Positions 1-9,156 are shown, counted from the stretch's first letter. The stretch: 42,028 bases of DNA from an uncultured Candidatus Peregrinibacteria bacterium (GCA_937863435.1 CALMES010000075.1:1-42028); one strand, 5' to 3'. Numbers and translations: made by a program. The notes: a model not told the origin generated them from the sequence alone.

Positions 1-1213
1 AGATATCGATACGATAGAGCTTGCCTAAATACACAACTTCACTCATGAGTAAAAAGAACAGTTGGCCCAGGTGATATTCATCCAGGCGCTGGAGCGAGAT
101 GGTGACATGCGGACGTTTGGCAGACGTGAGTGCCTGGCTCGTTCCTTCGTAACAGGCGTCGAGCAGCTGACCGAAATTTTTGCCGGCGATGTAACCAAAC
201 GGTCCGGGCACATTTTTAGGCACTTCGTAGCGCTGCTTATCGATTTCGCGCACGAACAGGTGCCACGATTTGCGCGGTCCAGCCATCCACTGCTGCAGCA
301 GCGAATGCTGATCCTGCGTACCGATTGCAGCTTGCGGAATAGGGTTATTGCCTTCGGTCTTGCCGAGACTTTCGGCAAGCAGTTGCTGTTCCCAGCGGGC
401 AAGCGACTGCAGTCTGTCACCGTAGGGCATAATGACGCGAATGGGATAGTTGCGGCGTGTATCGAGCAGGAACTGCACGGCGGCCAGCGAGGCGGCCGGG
501 TTTTTGGTGAGGGTCGTTTCCTGACAGTGCGTATCCATTTCTTTGGCGCCGCGACAGAAGGCGTTGATGTCGCCGTTCAGCAGCGCCAGACTGAGCAGTC
601 CAACTGGCGTAAAAATGGAGTAGCGTCCGCCGACATTCGGAGGAATGGGGAGAATCGTCATCTTGTGATCCATCGCGAAGCTGTGAAGGAGGCCGTCTTT
701 TGGATCGGTGATGGCGACAACGCGGCTGCCCGGGTGGATTTTGACAACCTCGCGCACTTTCTCGAACAGGGCGAAAAACGCACTCATTGTTTCCAGCGTG
801 CCGCCGGATTTGCTGACAACGACAATCAGCGCTGTTTTCCAATCGATATGCGCGGCATGCAGAGCCAGCGTGTGCGGATCGATGGTATCAATAATGACAA
901 ATTCGGGAGTGGATGGTGTCTCAAATACTTCCTGGATCACTTTTGGTCCCAGGCCCGATCCACCGATACCGATCCAGACAACGGTTTTGATACCGTCGGC
1001 TTTGGCGCGTTTGGCAACGTCCTGGACCTGCTTGATGGCGTCTTTGTCGTACGGATTCATGGACCAGCCGTGTTCGCCTTTTTCGCGTTCAGTCAGCCAA
1101 TCTTCTGTGTAGCGGCGGATGAGGGAACGGATGGTTGAAAACTCGGTATCAGGAATGCCGTAACTGGGCGTGATAACTTTGGCGAGAGTGCCTTTGATAT
1201 CGACGGTAAGCAT
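1..1213 (-). CDS. pgi: Glucose-6-phosphate isomerase, 3' end cut by window edge
   Basis: Interconverts glucose-6-phosphate and fructose-6-phosphate in the cytoplasm (glycolysis and sugar-nucleotide supply). The minus frame read from ATG at 1213 is open to base 1 without a stop (about 404 codons). Visible family marks are the sugar-phosphate site VWIGIGGSGLGPK, the SIS-type stretch VVVSKSGGTLETMSAF, and the region with GGRYSIFTPVGL. The C-terminus lies outside the window. The start has no Shine-Dalgarno; it is preceded by a pyrimidine run ending in CCT before ATG. It lies 47 nt downstream of ruvA on the same strand. A bifunctional phosphoglucose/phosphomannose isomerase is less likely given the sequence of the GGSGLG and GGRYS motifs. 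Confidence 0.93.
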   Translation of the reverse strand, partial: MLTVDIKGTLAKVITPSYGIPDTEFSTIRSLIRRYTEDWLTEREKGEHGWSMNPYDKDAIKQVQDVAKRAKADGIKTVVWIGIGGSGLGPKVIQEVFETPSTPEFVIIDTIDPHTLALHAAHIDWKTALIVVVSKSGGTLETMSAFFALFEKVREVVKIHPGSRVVAITDPKDGLLHSFAMDHKMTILPIPPNVGGRYSIFTPVGLLSLALLNGDINAFCRGAKEMDTHCQETTLTKNPAASLAAVQFLLDTRRNYPIRVIMPYGDRLQSLARWEQQLLAESLGKTEGNNPIPQAAIGTQDQHSLLQQWMAGPRKSWHLFVREIDKQRYEVPKNVPGPFGYIAGKNFGQLLDACYEGTSQALTSAKRPHVTISLQRLDEYHLGQLFFLLMSEVVYLGKLYRIDI

Positions 1214-1260
1214 AGGACAAGGAGAGAAGGAGTCTGGGCACGCACAGCGTGTTTGATGAT

Positions 1261-1875
1261 CTACGACGTACGGACGGCGGAAACCTTGCGGTTTGTGGCA
1301 AGAGAGCGCAGTGCCGCAGTCACGCGGTCTTCGGTGCGTGCATGGTCACCGGATACGGCTTGCAAGGCTTTCAGAGCCAAGTTTTGGTCATACCCAAGAG
1401 ACAGCAGTGCAGCCAGTGCGTCGCGATCGATTGCTTCATTTTTCTCCTCGGTGTTTGTGCTCGTGAGTGAATCCGGATGCTTTTCGTAGATGGACTTCAG
1501 TTCGAGGAGGAGCTTTTCGGCCTTTTTCGCACCGACTCCTTTTACTTGGGCCAATATACTTGCATCCTGCATGGCGATTGCCTGCATCAGTAAATTGCGA
1601 GAGATAGAACACAGCTCGAGCGCCAGTTTCGGCCCGATGCCAGACAAGCTGATGAATTGCATAAACAAGCTGCGATCCTGCTCGGTTAAGAAGCCGAAGA
1701 GATCCAGTCGATCCTCGCGCACATACGTGTGGACGATGATTTTCTGTTCCTGTCCCTCCGCTACCGCTTCCCATACAGGAAGAGGGACAGTCAGCAAGTA
1801 ACCAACGCCGTGAACATCGACCGAAATCTGCGGGGGAGTGAGGCGGTGAACAGTGCCGCGGAGTGAATGAATCAT
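1261..1875 (-). CDS. ruvA: Holliday junction branch migration protein RuvA
   Basis: RuvA binds four-way DNA junctions and loads the RuvB motor. The protein has 204 aa, normal for the family. Domain I (about 1-65) includes VDVHGVGYLLTVP. The two helix-hairpin-helix motifs are LSGIGPKLALEL and VKGVGAKKAEKLLLEL (about 70-125). After a charged linker, the C-terminal RuvB-contact domain is DALAALLSLGYDQNLALKAL. I take ATG 1875 as the start because MIHSLRGTV is the usual N-terminus; a TATCAT box sits 8 nt upstream. An upstream in-frame ATG at 1902 would add 9 unmatched residues. No ruvB or ruvC is next to it. Confidence 0.95.
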   Translation of the reverse strand: MIHSLRGTVHRLTPPQISVDVHGVGYLLTVPLPVWEAVAEGQEQKIIVHTYVREDRLDLFGFLTEQDRSLFMQFISLSGIGPKLALELCSISRNLLMQAIAMQDASILAQVKGVGAKKAEKLLLELKSIYEKHPDSLTSTNTEEKNEAIDRDALAALLSLGYDQNLALKALQAVSGDHARTEDRVTAALRSLATNRKVSAVRTS

Positions 1876-1883
1876 GGGAAGTG

Positions 1884-1889
1884 ATGATA
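1884..1889 (-). promoter_or_regulatory. Putative -10 box of ruvA (TATCAT, 8 nt before ATG)
   Basis: TATCAT on the minus strand, then CACTTCCC, then ATG. The spacing predicts transcription starting at or 1-2 nt before the start codon, so an almost leaderless mRNA. Inferred from spacing only. Confidence 0.5.
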
Positions 1890-2084
1890 GCAAAAAAGTC
1901 ACCTGTCTACTGTATATCTTTCTTTACATTTCTTGCGCGCGACTCGGTTAGCATTGGCTTATGAAAGGCGACGCGCCCGGGAACGAGACGTTCTTTTTGT
2001 GGGAGAAATGATTGTGGATGCGCGTTCATCAATTATCAGCCACCTCTCAACGTATGACGGCTTCTATTAAAGGCGAAAATGTGG

Positions 2085-2090
2085 TACAAT
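2085..2090 (+). promoter_or_regulatory. Putative -10 box of the M23 peptidase gene (TACAAT)
   Basis: TACAAT lies 14 nt before ATG 2105. With a start site 6-7 nt downstream, the leader would be about 7 nt, too short for a Shine-Dalgarno sequence; none is visible. Confidence 0.45.
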
Positions 2091-2104
2091 ATGAGGATTT
2101 CTCT

Positions 2105-3913
2105 ATGCGTTTTCGTTTTCCTTCCTCCCGCTGGCTTGCCGCTCTGCTGATTGCGCTCAGCGTGCCCGGACTCACGTCGTCACAGGTAGTGCCGACAGAT
2201 GCGGAATTTACCGAAGCGAAAACAGTATTTGACGGCATGTTGCACAAGGCCGCCGAGAGCAGCGAGCGCAAGGCTCAGCTTGAACGCGAACTTGCCGCCT
2301 ACACCACGACGGTGAAGGAGGTGCAGGATGCGATCCAGAAAACAGCGCAGGAACGAAAGCAGGTCCGGTCGGAAATTGCGCAGCGAAAAGATCTGGTTGC
2401 CGTATTGGAGAAGCAGATTGCTTCTATCCAGACAACCAAGAGCTTTTACTCCTCCATTCAGAAAGAGCAGAAGGCCGAGCTGGTAACGTTCGTGCGTTAC
2501 GTGGCGACGCGCCAGATGGAAATGGCGGATACCGGTCCGGTAGTGGGTGGCTCCATCATCCGCCAGATGCTGCGCGGATCACTCGGGGACATCATCGAAC
2601 AGGACTTGGGTCGTCAGGCGCTCTTGACCGCGCGTCGGCAGTTTCTTTCCGAGCTGTCGGTATATATGACGGAAAACGATACGGCTCTTGCACGTCTGCA
2701 GGACATGGAAAATCAGATCAATACCGAAATCCGGTCTTTGCAGGCGACGTACGATACCCTGCAGCAGAAATCCGAAGAGGCCCAGGCGGTAGCGGATGAG
2801 AGCTGGAAGCAGAAGACGCTCACTGAACAGGAGTTGCAGGAGGTGCAGAATGAAACAAGTGAGGTGAACAACGAGCTGCTGGCTATGCAAAGCAGTCTGC
2901 TTGCTATTCATACCCAGCTGAAAGAGGCGAAGCTCAAGCAGTTATCCGCTGAGATGGCGGAACTGGAGCGACAGAAGAAGGATCTAACAGACAAAAAACA
3001 GCTTCTGCAGGCAAAAGAGGCGAGACTCACGGCGTTGGACGATGATCAGCTGCATGCATTAAGTGAAGCTATGGCGAAGCGCAATACGGACAAAAATCAG
3101 TACAAGCGCGTTGCTGATATGGAGCTGAAGATCACTCAGAAGGAAGCGGAATACGCCCAGAAATCACAGGCGCTCAAAGCATTCACCGGCAGTGTGATGG
3201 ATGTGGAGAGTGTTCGTAGCCGCGCGGCCAGCGAGTCCGAAGTGAGCGGTATTCTGTCGGAGCTCAGTCGTATGCGCGACACGCTTGCATTGCTGCAGCA
3301 GGGCGTGCCTTTTGACAGTGCGCAGAACTACATCCGCAAAAAACAATTGTGGACTATCGCCGAAGAGCAGCTGAAGACGGTGCGCGACGATCTTGTTGCC
3401 ACCACGGCGGATCTGGCAAAGCTGGCTGCCAAGATGAGCGACACGCAGGCATCGATAGACGGAGTCAGAGATGACTCATTTACATTGCAGGCGTTGCATG
3501 CCAGCGATTTTATGTGGCCGCTGCGCGGGTATATTACAGCGGGCTATTATGATTCGGCGTACCAGAAAGTGTTCCACGTTCCGCATCGTGCGATTGATAT
3601 CGCGACGCCGCAGGGATCAGCCGTGCACGCAACCGCCGACGGTATTGTTTTCCACGTCAAGCTCGGCGGTGCCAAAGGCTATACCTATGTTCTCATCGGT
3701 CACAGAAACGGCTACGCCAGTTTGTACGGCCATCTCTCCAAAGTGCTGGTCAAAAACGGCGACATTATCGCCCAGGGACAAATCATCGGCCTGTCGGGTG
3801 GCAGACCGGGAACAGACGGAGCCGGCCCCATGACCACCGGTTCACATTTGCATTTTGAAATGACCAAGAACGGCGAACATTTCGATCCGCGCACGGTGTT
3901 ACCGCAGAAGTAG
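2105..3913 (+). CDS. Secreted coiled-coil M23 (LytM-type) peptidase
   Basis: 602 aa. The N-terminus is a signal peptide (hydrophobic LAALLIALSVPGLT, about 10-24). Residues about 35-430 are long Glu/Gln/Lys/Ala-rich coiled coils, as in EnvC/NlpD-type murein hydrolase activators. The C-terminal 130 residues are an M23 domain with all ligands: HRAID (H-x3-D), YGHLS and HLHFE (H-x-H), so unlike EnvC it looks catalytically competent. The likely role is peptidoglycan crosslink hydrolysis in cell separation or envelope remodelling. ATG 2105 is chosen because it starts the signal peptide, fits the CTATG context and follows TACAAT. The longer frame from 2012 adds an unlikely N-terminal extension. Confidence 0.9.
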   Translation: MRFRFPSSRWLAALLIALSVPGLTSSQVVPTDAEFTEAKTVFDGMLHKAAESSERKAQLERELAAYTTTVKEVQDAIQKTAQERKQVRSEIAQRKDLVAVLEKQIASIQTTKSFYSSIQKEQKAELVTFVRYVATRQMEMADTGPVVGGSIIRQMLRGSLGDIIEQDLGRQALLTARRQFLSELSVYMTENDTALARLQDMENQINTEIRSLQATYDTLQQKSEEAQAVADESWKQKTLTEQELQEVQNETSEVNNELLAMQSSLLAIHTQLKEAKLKQLSAEMAELERQKKDLTDKKQLLQAKEARLTALDDDQLHALSEAMAKRNTDKNQYKRVADMELKITQKEAEYAQKSQALKAFTGSVMDVESVRSRAASESEVSGILSELSRMRDTLALLQQGVPFDSAQNYIRKKQLWTIAEEQLKTVRDDLVATTADLAKLAAKMSDTQASIDGVRDDSFTLQALHASDFMWPLRGYITAGYYDSAYQKVFHVPHRAIDIATPQGSAVHATADGIVFHVKLGGAKGYTYVLIGHRNGYASLYGHLSKVLVKNGDIIAQGQIIGLSGGRPGTDGAGPMTTGSHLHFEMTKNGEHFDPRTVLPQK

Positions 3914-3920
3914 GGTGTAC

Positions 3921-4109
3921 TTAGACGCTGGAATCCAGGTTGTAACCCCAGTTTATGGGATTATCCTTCGGATCTTCCGGTGTTGTTGCGCTCGTGAATA
4001 GTGATCGAATGAGCGCATATATTTCTCTGGTTATCGATCCTTTCTGTGCATTATTTTCTGGACTGAGGGGCGTGTGTACACTTGCTGTCGGACTATTGAG
4101 AGTTTTCAT
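3921..4109 (-). CDS. Possible small hypothetical protein (62 aa)
   Basis: An open frame of 62 codons between the convergent M23 peptidase gene (stop 3913) and rsmI (stop 4162). The product starts MKTLNSPTASVHTPL and ends with a polar segment containing EDPKDNPINWGYNL. It has no membrane segment or known motif. No Shine-Dalgarno and no convincing -10 box are visible, though it could be read from rsmI transcription. It is listed because the composition looks protein-like and no other feature explains the 240-nt gap. I do not recognise a family. Confidence 0.35.
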   Translation of the reverse strand: MKTLNSPTASVHTPLSPENNAQKGSITREIYALIRSLFTSATTPEDPKDNPINWGYNLDSSV

Positions 4110-4161
4110 AATTTCAAATGTTGCTCACGCGCAAGCATTTCGTCAACTATTTATGACTCTC

Positions 4162-4836
4162 TTAAGAGTTTCCCTCAAGTACAAGCACAAACTCTCCCTT
4201 CACTGTCAGTTTCTTTGCCATCTCTTCCAGCTCTCCGATCGTTGTAGCGATAATTTCCTCATGCAGTTTTGTGAGTTCGCGAGCGATGACAATGCGGCGT
4301 GTGGGTTGATCGGCAAGGATGTGTGCAAACTCAGACAGCGTCTTCAAAATCCGATGCGGCGATTCGTAGAACACAATTGTTTTCTCTTCGCTGATGAGGG
4401 ATTTGAGCAATGTCTGCCGGCCTTTTTTGATGGGCAAAAAGCCCAGGTACGAGAAGGTGTGGATGGGAAGTCCGCTGGCGCTTAAGGCAGCGAGAAATGC
4501 TGATGGGCCCGGAATCACTTCCAAGGGCAAGTTCGCTTCGCGTACCTTGGAGACGAGTGCGTAACCCGGGTCCGAAATACACGGTGTGCCGGCGTCGGAT
4601 ACCAGGCACAGGTGCTGACCGGCTTCCAGGCTGCGCAGAATATGATCGACTTTGCCACTGCCGGAGTAGCCATGCAGCGAGATGAGTTGTTTTTTGGGCA
4701 GACTTAAAAGTTGCAAAAGATGACCGGCTACCCGCGTATCCTCACACACAATCCCATCGCATTTTTTGAGTGTCTCGAGCGCGCGCAGTGTAATGTCACC
4801 GAGATTGCCGATGGGTGTGGAGACAATTGATAACAT
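4162..4836 (-). CDS. rsmI: 16S rRNA (cytidine-1402-2'-O)-methyltransferase RsmI
   Basis: SAM-dependent methylation of the ribose of C1402 in the ribosomal P site. The 224-aa protein is a tetrapyrrole-methylase-fold enzyme with the RsmI signatures VSTPIGNLGDIT at the N-terminus, CEDTRV, the SAM-site loop VSDAGTPCISDPGY, IPGPSA and FYESPHR. It is shorter than E. coli RsmI (about 286 aa) because the small C-terminal extension is missing, which is common in reduced genomes. ATG 4836 is preceded by CCCCCT with no Shine-Dalgarno. The sequence just upstream is a GACTCAGA word repeat (4841-4864). Confidence 0.95.
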   Translation of the reverse strand: MLSIVSTPIGNLGDITLRALETLKKCDGIVCEDTRVAGHLLQLLSLPKKQLISLHGYSGSGKVDHILRSLEAGQHLCLVSDAGTPCISDPGYALVSKVREANLPLEVIPGPSAFLAALSASGLPIHTFSYLGFLPIKKGRQTLLKSLISEEKTIVFYESPHRILKTLSEFAHILADQPTRRIVIARELTKLHEEIIATTIGELEEMAKKLTVKGEFVLVLEGNS

Positions 4837-4840
4837 AGGG

Positions 4841-4864
4841 GGACTCAGAAGACTCAGAGGAAAG
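4841..4864. repeat. GACTCAGA word repeat, copy 1
   Basis: Two tandem GACTCAGA words (GGACTCAGAAGACTCAGA) directly before the rsmI start. The same words recur at 13784-13817, nearly 9 kb away. Confidence 0.6.
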
Positions 4865-4921
4865 ATGGAAATATTTTAAAAAAAACCAAAAGAAGCATAG
4901 CAGAGTTATTCCTCCTAAAGG

Positions 4922-4941
4922 GAGCGGCATGCTTGCCGCGG
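4922..4941 (+). repeat. REP-like palindrome, divergent copy
   Basis: GAGCGGCATGCTTGCCGCGG. It has the same layout as the elements at 8984, 17621 and 27108 (GAGCGG, small loop, CCGCGG) but lacks the 5' CCA flank. It lies in the rsmI/PEP-CTERM intergenic gap. Confidence 0.5.
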
Positions 4942-5030
4942 ATTGCAGGTCATACATTTCTTTATGAGAACCAGCTCCAGAACATCGTGTTCTGAAGCCG
5001 GTTGGGTGGTCTTTCGGTTGTTTTTCCGTG

Positions 5031-5651
5031 TCAACGTCGGTTGCGTCTTGTTGTCATGAAGGCGAGGGCGATGCTGCCGAGAGCGGCGGCGATGATAGTT
5101 GACGGCTCAGGGGTGGGACGGATGTCAGCGCTATAAATAGCGATGTACGTTCCGTCATTGCCATGAACATATTGATTGTTGAAGAATGTTCCCGTAGTTG
5201 TTCCGGGCAGCGTTGGACCATGGCCAGTGCTCAGTGCTCCGCCCCCATATGGCGAGGGGGCAATGATAAACACCTGGAAGAAGCTCCCTGTCAATGGTGT
5301 GTCGAGGATGGCTAGAGCGTTGTTCGTTTGCCTTGCAGGCAAATGGAATATCGCTGTTGCGTCGCCGACATCGGTGACAGGGTTGTGTCCCTCCGAGGTG
5401 AAAACTTTGGCAATGAACTGGCCAATGGGATCCGCCGAGAATCCTCCTCCATGGATCTCAACAGCGCTGATTGTATCAGCGCCTGACAGGGTGAACGTGG
5501 CGTAAGGCGCCTGAGTACTGGCAATTGTGACGCCGAAAAACGGCATCGGTCCGTCTGACGGTCTGGGCGTTGTTGACATCACAAGCCCCGCCCACGCGGA
5601 GCTTGGAATGAGCGTGATGAGAAGCATTGCAGCCGGGATGATTTTCTTCAT
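5031..5651 (-). CDS. PEP-CTERM domain secreted protein
   Basis: 206 aa. The signal peptide is MKKIIPAAMLLITLIPSSAWA. A Gly/Thr/Ser-rich extracellular region of about 150 residues follows. The C-terminus is a textbook PEP-CTERM sorting signal: PTPEPST, a hydrophobic helix IIAAALGSIALAF and the basic tail TTRRNRR. In known systems such proteins are cut and exported by an exosortase and end up in exopolysaccharide. ATG 5651 is decided by a real Shine-Dalgarno (AGAGGA, 7 nt upstream), which almost no other gene here has. The body has no family I recognise, and no exosortase gene is in the window. Acquisition from a Gram-negative donor is plausible. Confidence 0.85.
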   Translation of the reverse strand: MKKIIPAAMLLITLIPSSAWAGLVMSTTPRPSDGPMPFFGVTIASTQAPYATFTLSGADTISAVEIHGGGFSADPIGQFIAKVFTSEGHNPVTDVGDATAIFHLPARQTNNALAILDTPLTGSFFQVFIIAPSPYGGGALSTGHGPTLPGTTTGTFFNNQYVHGNDGTYIAIYSADIRPTPEPSTIIAAALGSIALAFMTTRRNRR

Positions 5652-5658
5652 GGCTGTT

Positions 5659-5664
5659 TCCTCT
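5659..5664 (-). promoter_or_regulatory. Shine-Dalgarno of the PEP-CTERM gene (AGAGGA)
   Basis: AGAGGA 7 nt before ATG 5651. Unusual here: neighbouring genes start without any purine-rich ribosome binding site. Confidence 0.7.
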
Positions 5665-5993
5665 GAGTTGTCGGATGTGAAAAGACCACCTGTTTTTCGT
5701 CTTAAGCTTCTGCTTCGTGCAGAATGCTCGCAACGGCGAGCAGGACGAAAAGCATAGGCTGCAGTATCCAATGTCTAGTTTACTTTGCAAGTCAAGTTAT
5801 GTTGACATTCACAGCACTTTCTGTCGAAGGAAAAATGAACATTGGATACCGGGCGGGGCGTTTTGACAGTACATGTTTTGCGAACCAATTTTGTATCCAA
5901 GACAGTGGCGCCGGATCCTTTGCTTTTTGAGTGTCTGTGGTAGACTCTTTTATGGAAAACAGACTTCTTTGTTGATTCATTCTTCCTTTGTCT

Positions 5994-8537
5994 ATGGCGA
6001 AAAAATCTGAGAATAACGAGCAGCAAGCTGCAAATCTCCTCAATAATATCGGCTCCATTCTTCCGCGTCCGATTGTCACTGAAATGGAAGAAAGCTACTT
6101 AGACTACGCCATGAGCGTCATCGTCTCACGCGCTCTGCCTGACGCGCGCGATGGTTTAAAACCCGTCCATCGCCGCATTCTGTACGCCATGAACGAGCTG
6201 GGACTGCGTTCCAGTGCCAAGTTCCGCAAATGTGCCGCGGTCGTCGGAGACGTCATGGGTAAGTACCATCCGCATGGAGACTCCGCCATTTACGAAGCAC
6301 TCGTGCGTATGGCGCAGGACTTCTCCATGCGCTACCCGATCATCTTCGGACAGGGAAATTTCGGAAGTATCGATGGCGACAATGCGGCTGCCATGCGTTA
6401 TACCGAAGCAAAAATGCAGCGTGTCACGGACGAAATGCTTAAGGATATCGAAAAAAACACTGTTGAATTCCGTCCGAACTACGACGGTTCCAAGAAGGAG
6501 CCGTCGGTATTGCCGTCGCGCATTCCGAACCTGCTTTTAAACGGCACGGTGGGTATTGCCGTCGGTATGGCGACAAACATCCCGCCACACAATCTGCGGG
6601 AACTTGTGGATGCCATTTTGCATTTGGCGGATCATCCGCAGGCGACGGTGGAGGATCTGCTGAAGTTCGTGAAAGGCCCCGATTTCCCGACAGCCGGTTT
6701 TGTCTACGACAAAGAGGCGCTGAAACAAGCATATCTCACGGGTCGTGGGTCGGTTGCCATCCGCGGCAAAGCCGAAATAGAGGAGGGGACCGGTAATCGT
6801 CAGATCATCCGCATCAGCGAATTGCCGTATCAGGTCAACAAATCGGCCATGATCGAGAAGATGGCCGAACTGGTCAACGACAAGATCATCGTCGGTATTT
6901 CCGATATCCGCGACGAATCTGATCGTGATGGTATCCGCATTATCATTGAACTCAAGAAAGACAGCTATCCGCAGAAAATCCTCAACCAGCTCTACAAGCA
7001 CACGGACTTGCAGACGAGCTTTGGCTACAACTGTATCGCGCTTGCCGACGGTATTCAGCCAAAACTCTTGAACCTGCAGGAATTCCTTCAGATCTTCATC
7101 AACCACCGTCGCGTGATTATCACGCGCTCGGTGTCGTTTGACCGCGATCGCGCCAAGGAGCGTGCGCATATCCTGGAAGGTCTTACTATTGCGCTGGATA
7201 ATATTGATGAAGTCATCTCCACCATCCGTGACAGTGAGACAAAGGAAGAGGCGAAGGTGAATCTCATGAAGAAATTCAAGTTGTCCGATCTGCAGTCCGA
7301 TGCGATTTTGCAGATGCAGCTGCAGCGTCTGGCCGGTCTTGAGCGCAAGAAAATCGAGCAGGAGCTCAAGGAAATCAAGGCGTTCATCAAGGAATGCGAT
7401 GCGATTCTGGCTGATCCGAAGAAAGTGGATGCCATTATGGTAAAGGAGCTTACGGAAATCCGGGAAAAGTACGGAGACGACCGTCGTACGGTCATTGTGC
7501 CGCACGCCATCGGTCAGCTTTCTGCCAAAGACACGATTCCGGATGCTCCGATGATTGTGGCTCTCACAACGCAGGGCTACGTGAAGCGCTTAAGCCCAGC
7601 CCAGTTCCGAGCCCAAAATCGCGGAGGTAAGGGAATCAAGGGTATGACGACCAAGGAGGAGGACGAGATTTTGAGCTTGCTGTCGGCCAACAACCACGAT
7701 GATCTGCTGTATTTCACCAACACCGGTCGCGTGTTCCAGCTGCCGGTCTACGAGTTGCCGCAGGCCAGTCGTATCGCCAAAGGCCAGGCGATTGTGAACC
7801 TGCTGCAGTTGCAACCAGGCGAGAAGGTGGCGGCAGTCCTGAAGGCCAAGCTGGAAGGCAAGAAGCATCTGTTCATGACAACACTTCAAGGAACGGTGAA
7901 GCGCTGCGATCTCACAGACTTCCAGAATATCCGTCGCAGCGGTCTCATTGCCCAGAAAATTCCGGATGGCGATGAGCTCAAGTGGGTGGTTGCGACGACC
8001 GGAAACGACGAAATCTTCATTCTCAGTAAGAAGGGCAAGGCTATCCGTTTCCATGAAAACGAAGTGCGCTCCATGGGCCGTGCCGCTGCCGGCGTGCGTG
8101 GCATTCGTCTCGGATCCGACGATCGTGTGGTCGAGGCGGCTGCTATTTCGACACCTGATACAAGCGAGTTGCTGGTGGTTATGGAAAACGGTCTTGGCAA
8201 GTCCAGCCTCGTTTCCCTCTATCGCTTGCAGGGTCGTGGTGGCAGCGGCGTAAAAGCCGCCCAGCTCACGGCAAAAACCGGCGATATTGTCGGCGGGTAT
8301 GTCCGTCAGCCCAATGAAGACGCCGATCTCATCTGTATCAGCAAGCAGGGCCAGGCTATCCGCATGCGTCTTTCGGATATCCCTTCACGCGGTCGGGCAA
8401 CGCAGGGCGTCATTATCATGCGCCTTGATGACGGCGATAAAGTGGCTTCCATGAGCGTTGTCATGCACGATACAGGAGAGGCTGTCGCAGGCGAAGAAGC
8501 GGCAGGCGAGCCGGAGTTGTTTAAAGAAGAGAAATAA
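5994..8537 (+). CDS. gyrA: DNA gyrase subunit A
   Basis: 847 aa. Subunit of the type II topoisomerase that negatively supercoils DNA. The breakage-reunion domain has the quinolone-determining region [12 protein letters not shown] (Ser as in wild-type E. coli position 83, Glu at position 87) and the catalytic Tyr in [10 protein letters not shown]. The C-terminal pinwheel domain carries a GyrA-box variant QNRGGKG (usual QRRGGKG), which favours GyrA over ParC. The tail is acidic. ATG 5994 is preferred over a TTG two codons upstream because of the CTATG context. No gyrB is adjacent. A perfect hairpin terminator follows. Confidence 0.96.
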   Translation: MAKKSENNEQQAANLLNNIGSILPRPIVTEMEESYLDYAMSVIVSRALPDARDGLKPVHRRILYAMNELGLRSSAKFRKCAAVVGDVMGKYHPHGDSAIYEALVRMAQDFSMRYPIIFGQGNFGSIDGDNAAAMRYTEAKMQRVTDEMLKDIEKNTVEFRPNYDGSKKEPSVLPSRIPNLLLNGTVGIAVGMATNIPPHNLRELVDAILHLADHPQATVEDLLKFVKGPDFPTAGFVYDKEALKQAYLTGRGSVAIRGKAEIEEGTGNRQIIRISELPYQVNKSAMIEKMAELVNDKIIVGISDIRDESDRDGIRIIIELKKDSYPQKILNQLYKHTDLQTSFGYNCIALADGIQPKLLNLQEFLQIFINHRRVIITRSVSFDRDRAKERAHILEGLTIALDNIDEVISTIRDSETKEEAKVNLMKKFKLSDLQSDAILQMQLQRLAGLERKKIEQELKEIKAFIKECDAILADPKKVDAIMVKELTEIREKYGDDRRTVIVPHAIGQLSAKDTIPDAPMIVALTTQGYVKRLSPAQFRAQNRGGKGIKGMTTKEEDEILSLLSANNHDDLLYFTNTGRVFQLPVYELPQASRIAKGQAIVNLLQLQPGEKVAAVLKAKLEGKKHLFMTTLQGTVKRCDLTDFQNIRRSGLIAQKIPDGDELKWVVATTGNDEIFILSKKGKAIRFHENEVRSMGRAAAGVRGIRLGSDDRVVEAAAISTPDTSELLVVMENGLGKSSLVSLYRLQGRGGSGVKAAQLTAKTGDIVGGYVRQPNEDADLICISKQGQAIRMRLSDIPSRGRATQGVIIMRLDDGDKVASMSVVMHDTGEAVAGEEAAGEPELFKEEK

Positions 8538-8540
8538 GCA

Positions 8541-8583
8541 GTATGCAAGTATTCTGAATTCTGCATTCAGAATACTTGCATAC
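8541..8583 (+). terminator. Terminator of gyrA, perfect 19-bp stem
   Basis: GTATGCAAGTATTCTGAAT (8541-8559) is exactly reverse-complementary to 8565-8583, with the loop TCTGC and then TTTTCTGT. The stem has low GC and is built of TACTTGCATAC/ATTCTGAAT words like those at 24914 and 28887. Confidence 0.75.
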
Positions 8584-8638
8584 TTTTCTGTGTCAAAATG
8601 ACGAATCCGATCCACTTGCCAATTACTTCCTGTATCCG

Positions 8639-8644
8639 TACAAT
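8639..8644 (+). promoter_or_regulatory. Putative -10 box of rpmE (TACAAT, 9 nt before ATG)
   Basis: TACAAT then CTCCCAGCT then ATG 8654. Predicts a 2-3 nt leader or none; no Shine-Dalgarno. Confidence 0.55.
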
Positions 8645-8653
8645 CTCCCAGCT

Positions 8654-8911
8654 ATGAAGAAAGGTATCCACCCAACAATGCACGCCGACGCTACCACAAC
8701 CTGCACATCCTGCAGCTCTGTGTACGCTATTCCATCCACTGTTAAGTCGCAGCAGGTGGAAATCTGCAGCAACTGTCACCCGGTTTACACCGGTGAAACA
8801 CGCGGTATTATGGCTTCGACTCGCGTCGATCGCTTCCGCAAGGTGCAGGCTCTGTCCAAGGAAAAGCAGGAGAAAGAGGAGATCGTGAAGGCAAAGAAAA
8901 AGAAGGCGTAA
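8654..8911 (+). CDS. rpmE: 50S ribosomal protein L31
   Basis: 85 aa, starting MKKGIHPTMH as in bacterial L31, with the zinc-binding cysteines of the C+ form in CTSC and ICSNCHPVYTG. A Lys/Glu-rich C-terminal tail of about 20 residues extends beyond the usual 66-70 aa. L31 bridges the 30S head and the 50S central protuberance. ATG 8654 is set by homology, the CTATG context and the TACAAT box. A strong terminator follows 20 nt after the stop. Confidence 0.95.
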   Translation: MKKGIHPTMHADATTTCTSCSSVYAIPSTVKSQQVEICSNCHPVYTGETRGIMASTRVDRFRKVQALSKEKQEKEEIVKAKKKKA

Positions 8912-8930
8912 ATATTAATCAGCAATTCAA

Positions 8931-8956
8931 AAGCCACTCGGAAGGGTGGTTTTTTG
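8931..8956 (+). terminator. Rho-independent terminator of rpmE
   Basis: 9-bp stem AAGCCACTC / GGGTGGTTT with the loop GGAA, followed by TTTTG and a T-rich run. Confidence 0.85.
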
Positions 8957-8983
8957 TTTTATTCACGTAATTATCTAACATCT

Positions 8984-9008
8984 CCAGAGCGGCCGTTCCC
9001 GGCCGCGG
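8984..9008 (+). repeat. REP-like palindrome, CCAGAGCGG family
   Basis: CCAGAGCGGCC, spacer, GGCCGCGG. The stem GCGGCC/GGCCGC is flanked by CCAGA and GG. An inverted half-copy (CGCTCTGG) lies at 9092-9099, so the pair may form a two-ended element in the rpmE-hrcA gap. Confidence 0.65.
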
Positions 9009-9120
9009 CGGATAAGGATTATGGCAGATGATTATAACGAGATTGCGAGTGCACCGTCCGAACGGCTGCGTTCATCCGGGCGGGGAGCAATCGCTCTGGA
9101 GGAGTAAAATTCATAGTACT

Positions 9121-9150
9121 AAGGACATTCTTGTCCTTTATTGCTATAAT
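9121..9150 (+). promoter_or_regulatory. hrcA promoter with overlapping inverted repeat
   Basis: The -35-like AGGACA (9122-9127) is separated by 17 nt from TATAAT (9145-9150); ATG follows 6 nt later, so the mRNA is predicted leaderless. AAGGACA (9121-9127) and TGTCCTT (9132-9138) form a 7-bp inverted repeat over the -35, a candidate operator. It does not match CIRCE (TTAGCACTC-N9-GAGTGCTAA). Confidence 0.6.
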
Positions 9151-9156
9151 TCTCCC

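Noticed and set aside
62-1138. Long plus-strand open frame opposite pgi
   Set aside because: The minus strand reads as glucose-6-phosphate isomerase with clear motifs; the plus frame is its shadow and has no family marks.
5952-5975. Seven-codon leader frame (MENRLLC) before gyrA, 5 nt after TAGACT
   Set aside because: Too short and without regulatory codons or attenuator hairpins; probably chance within the gyrA leader.
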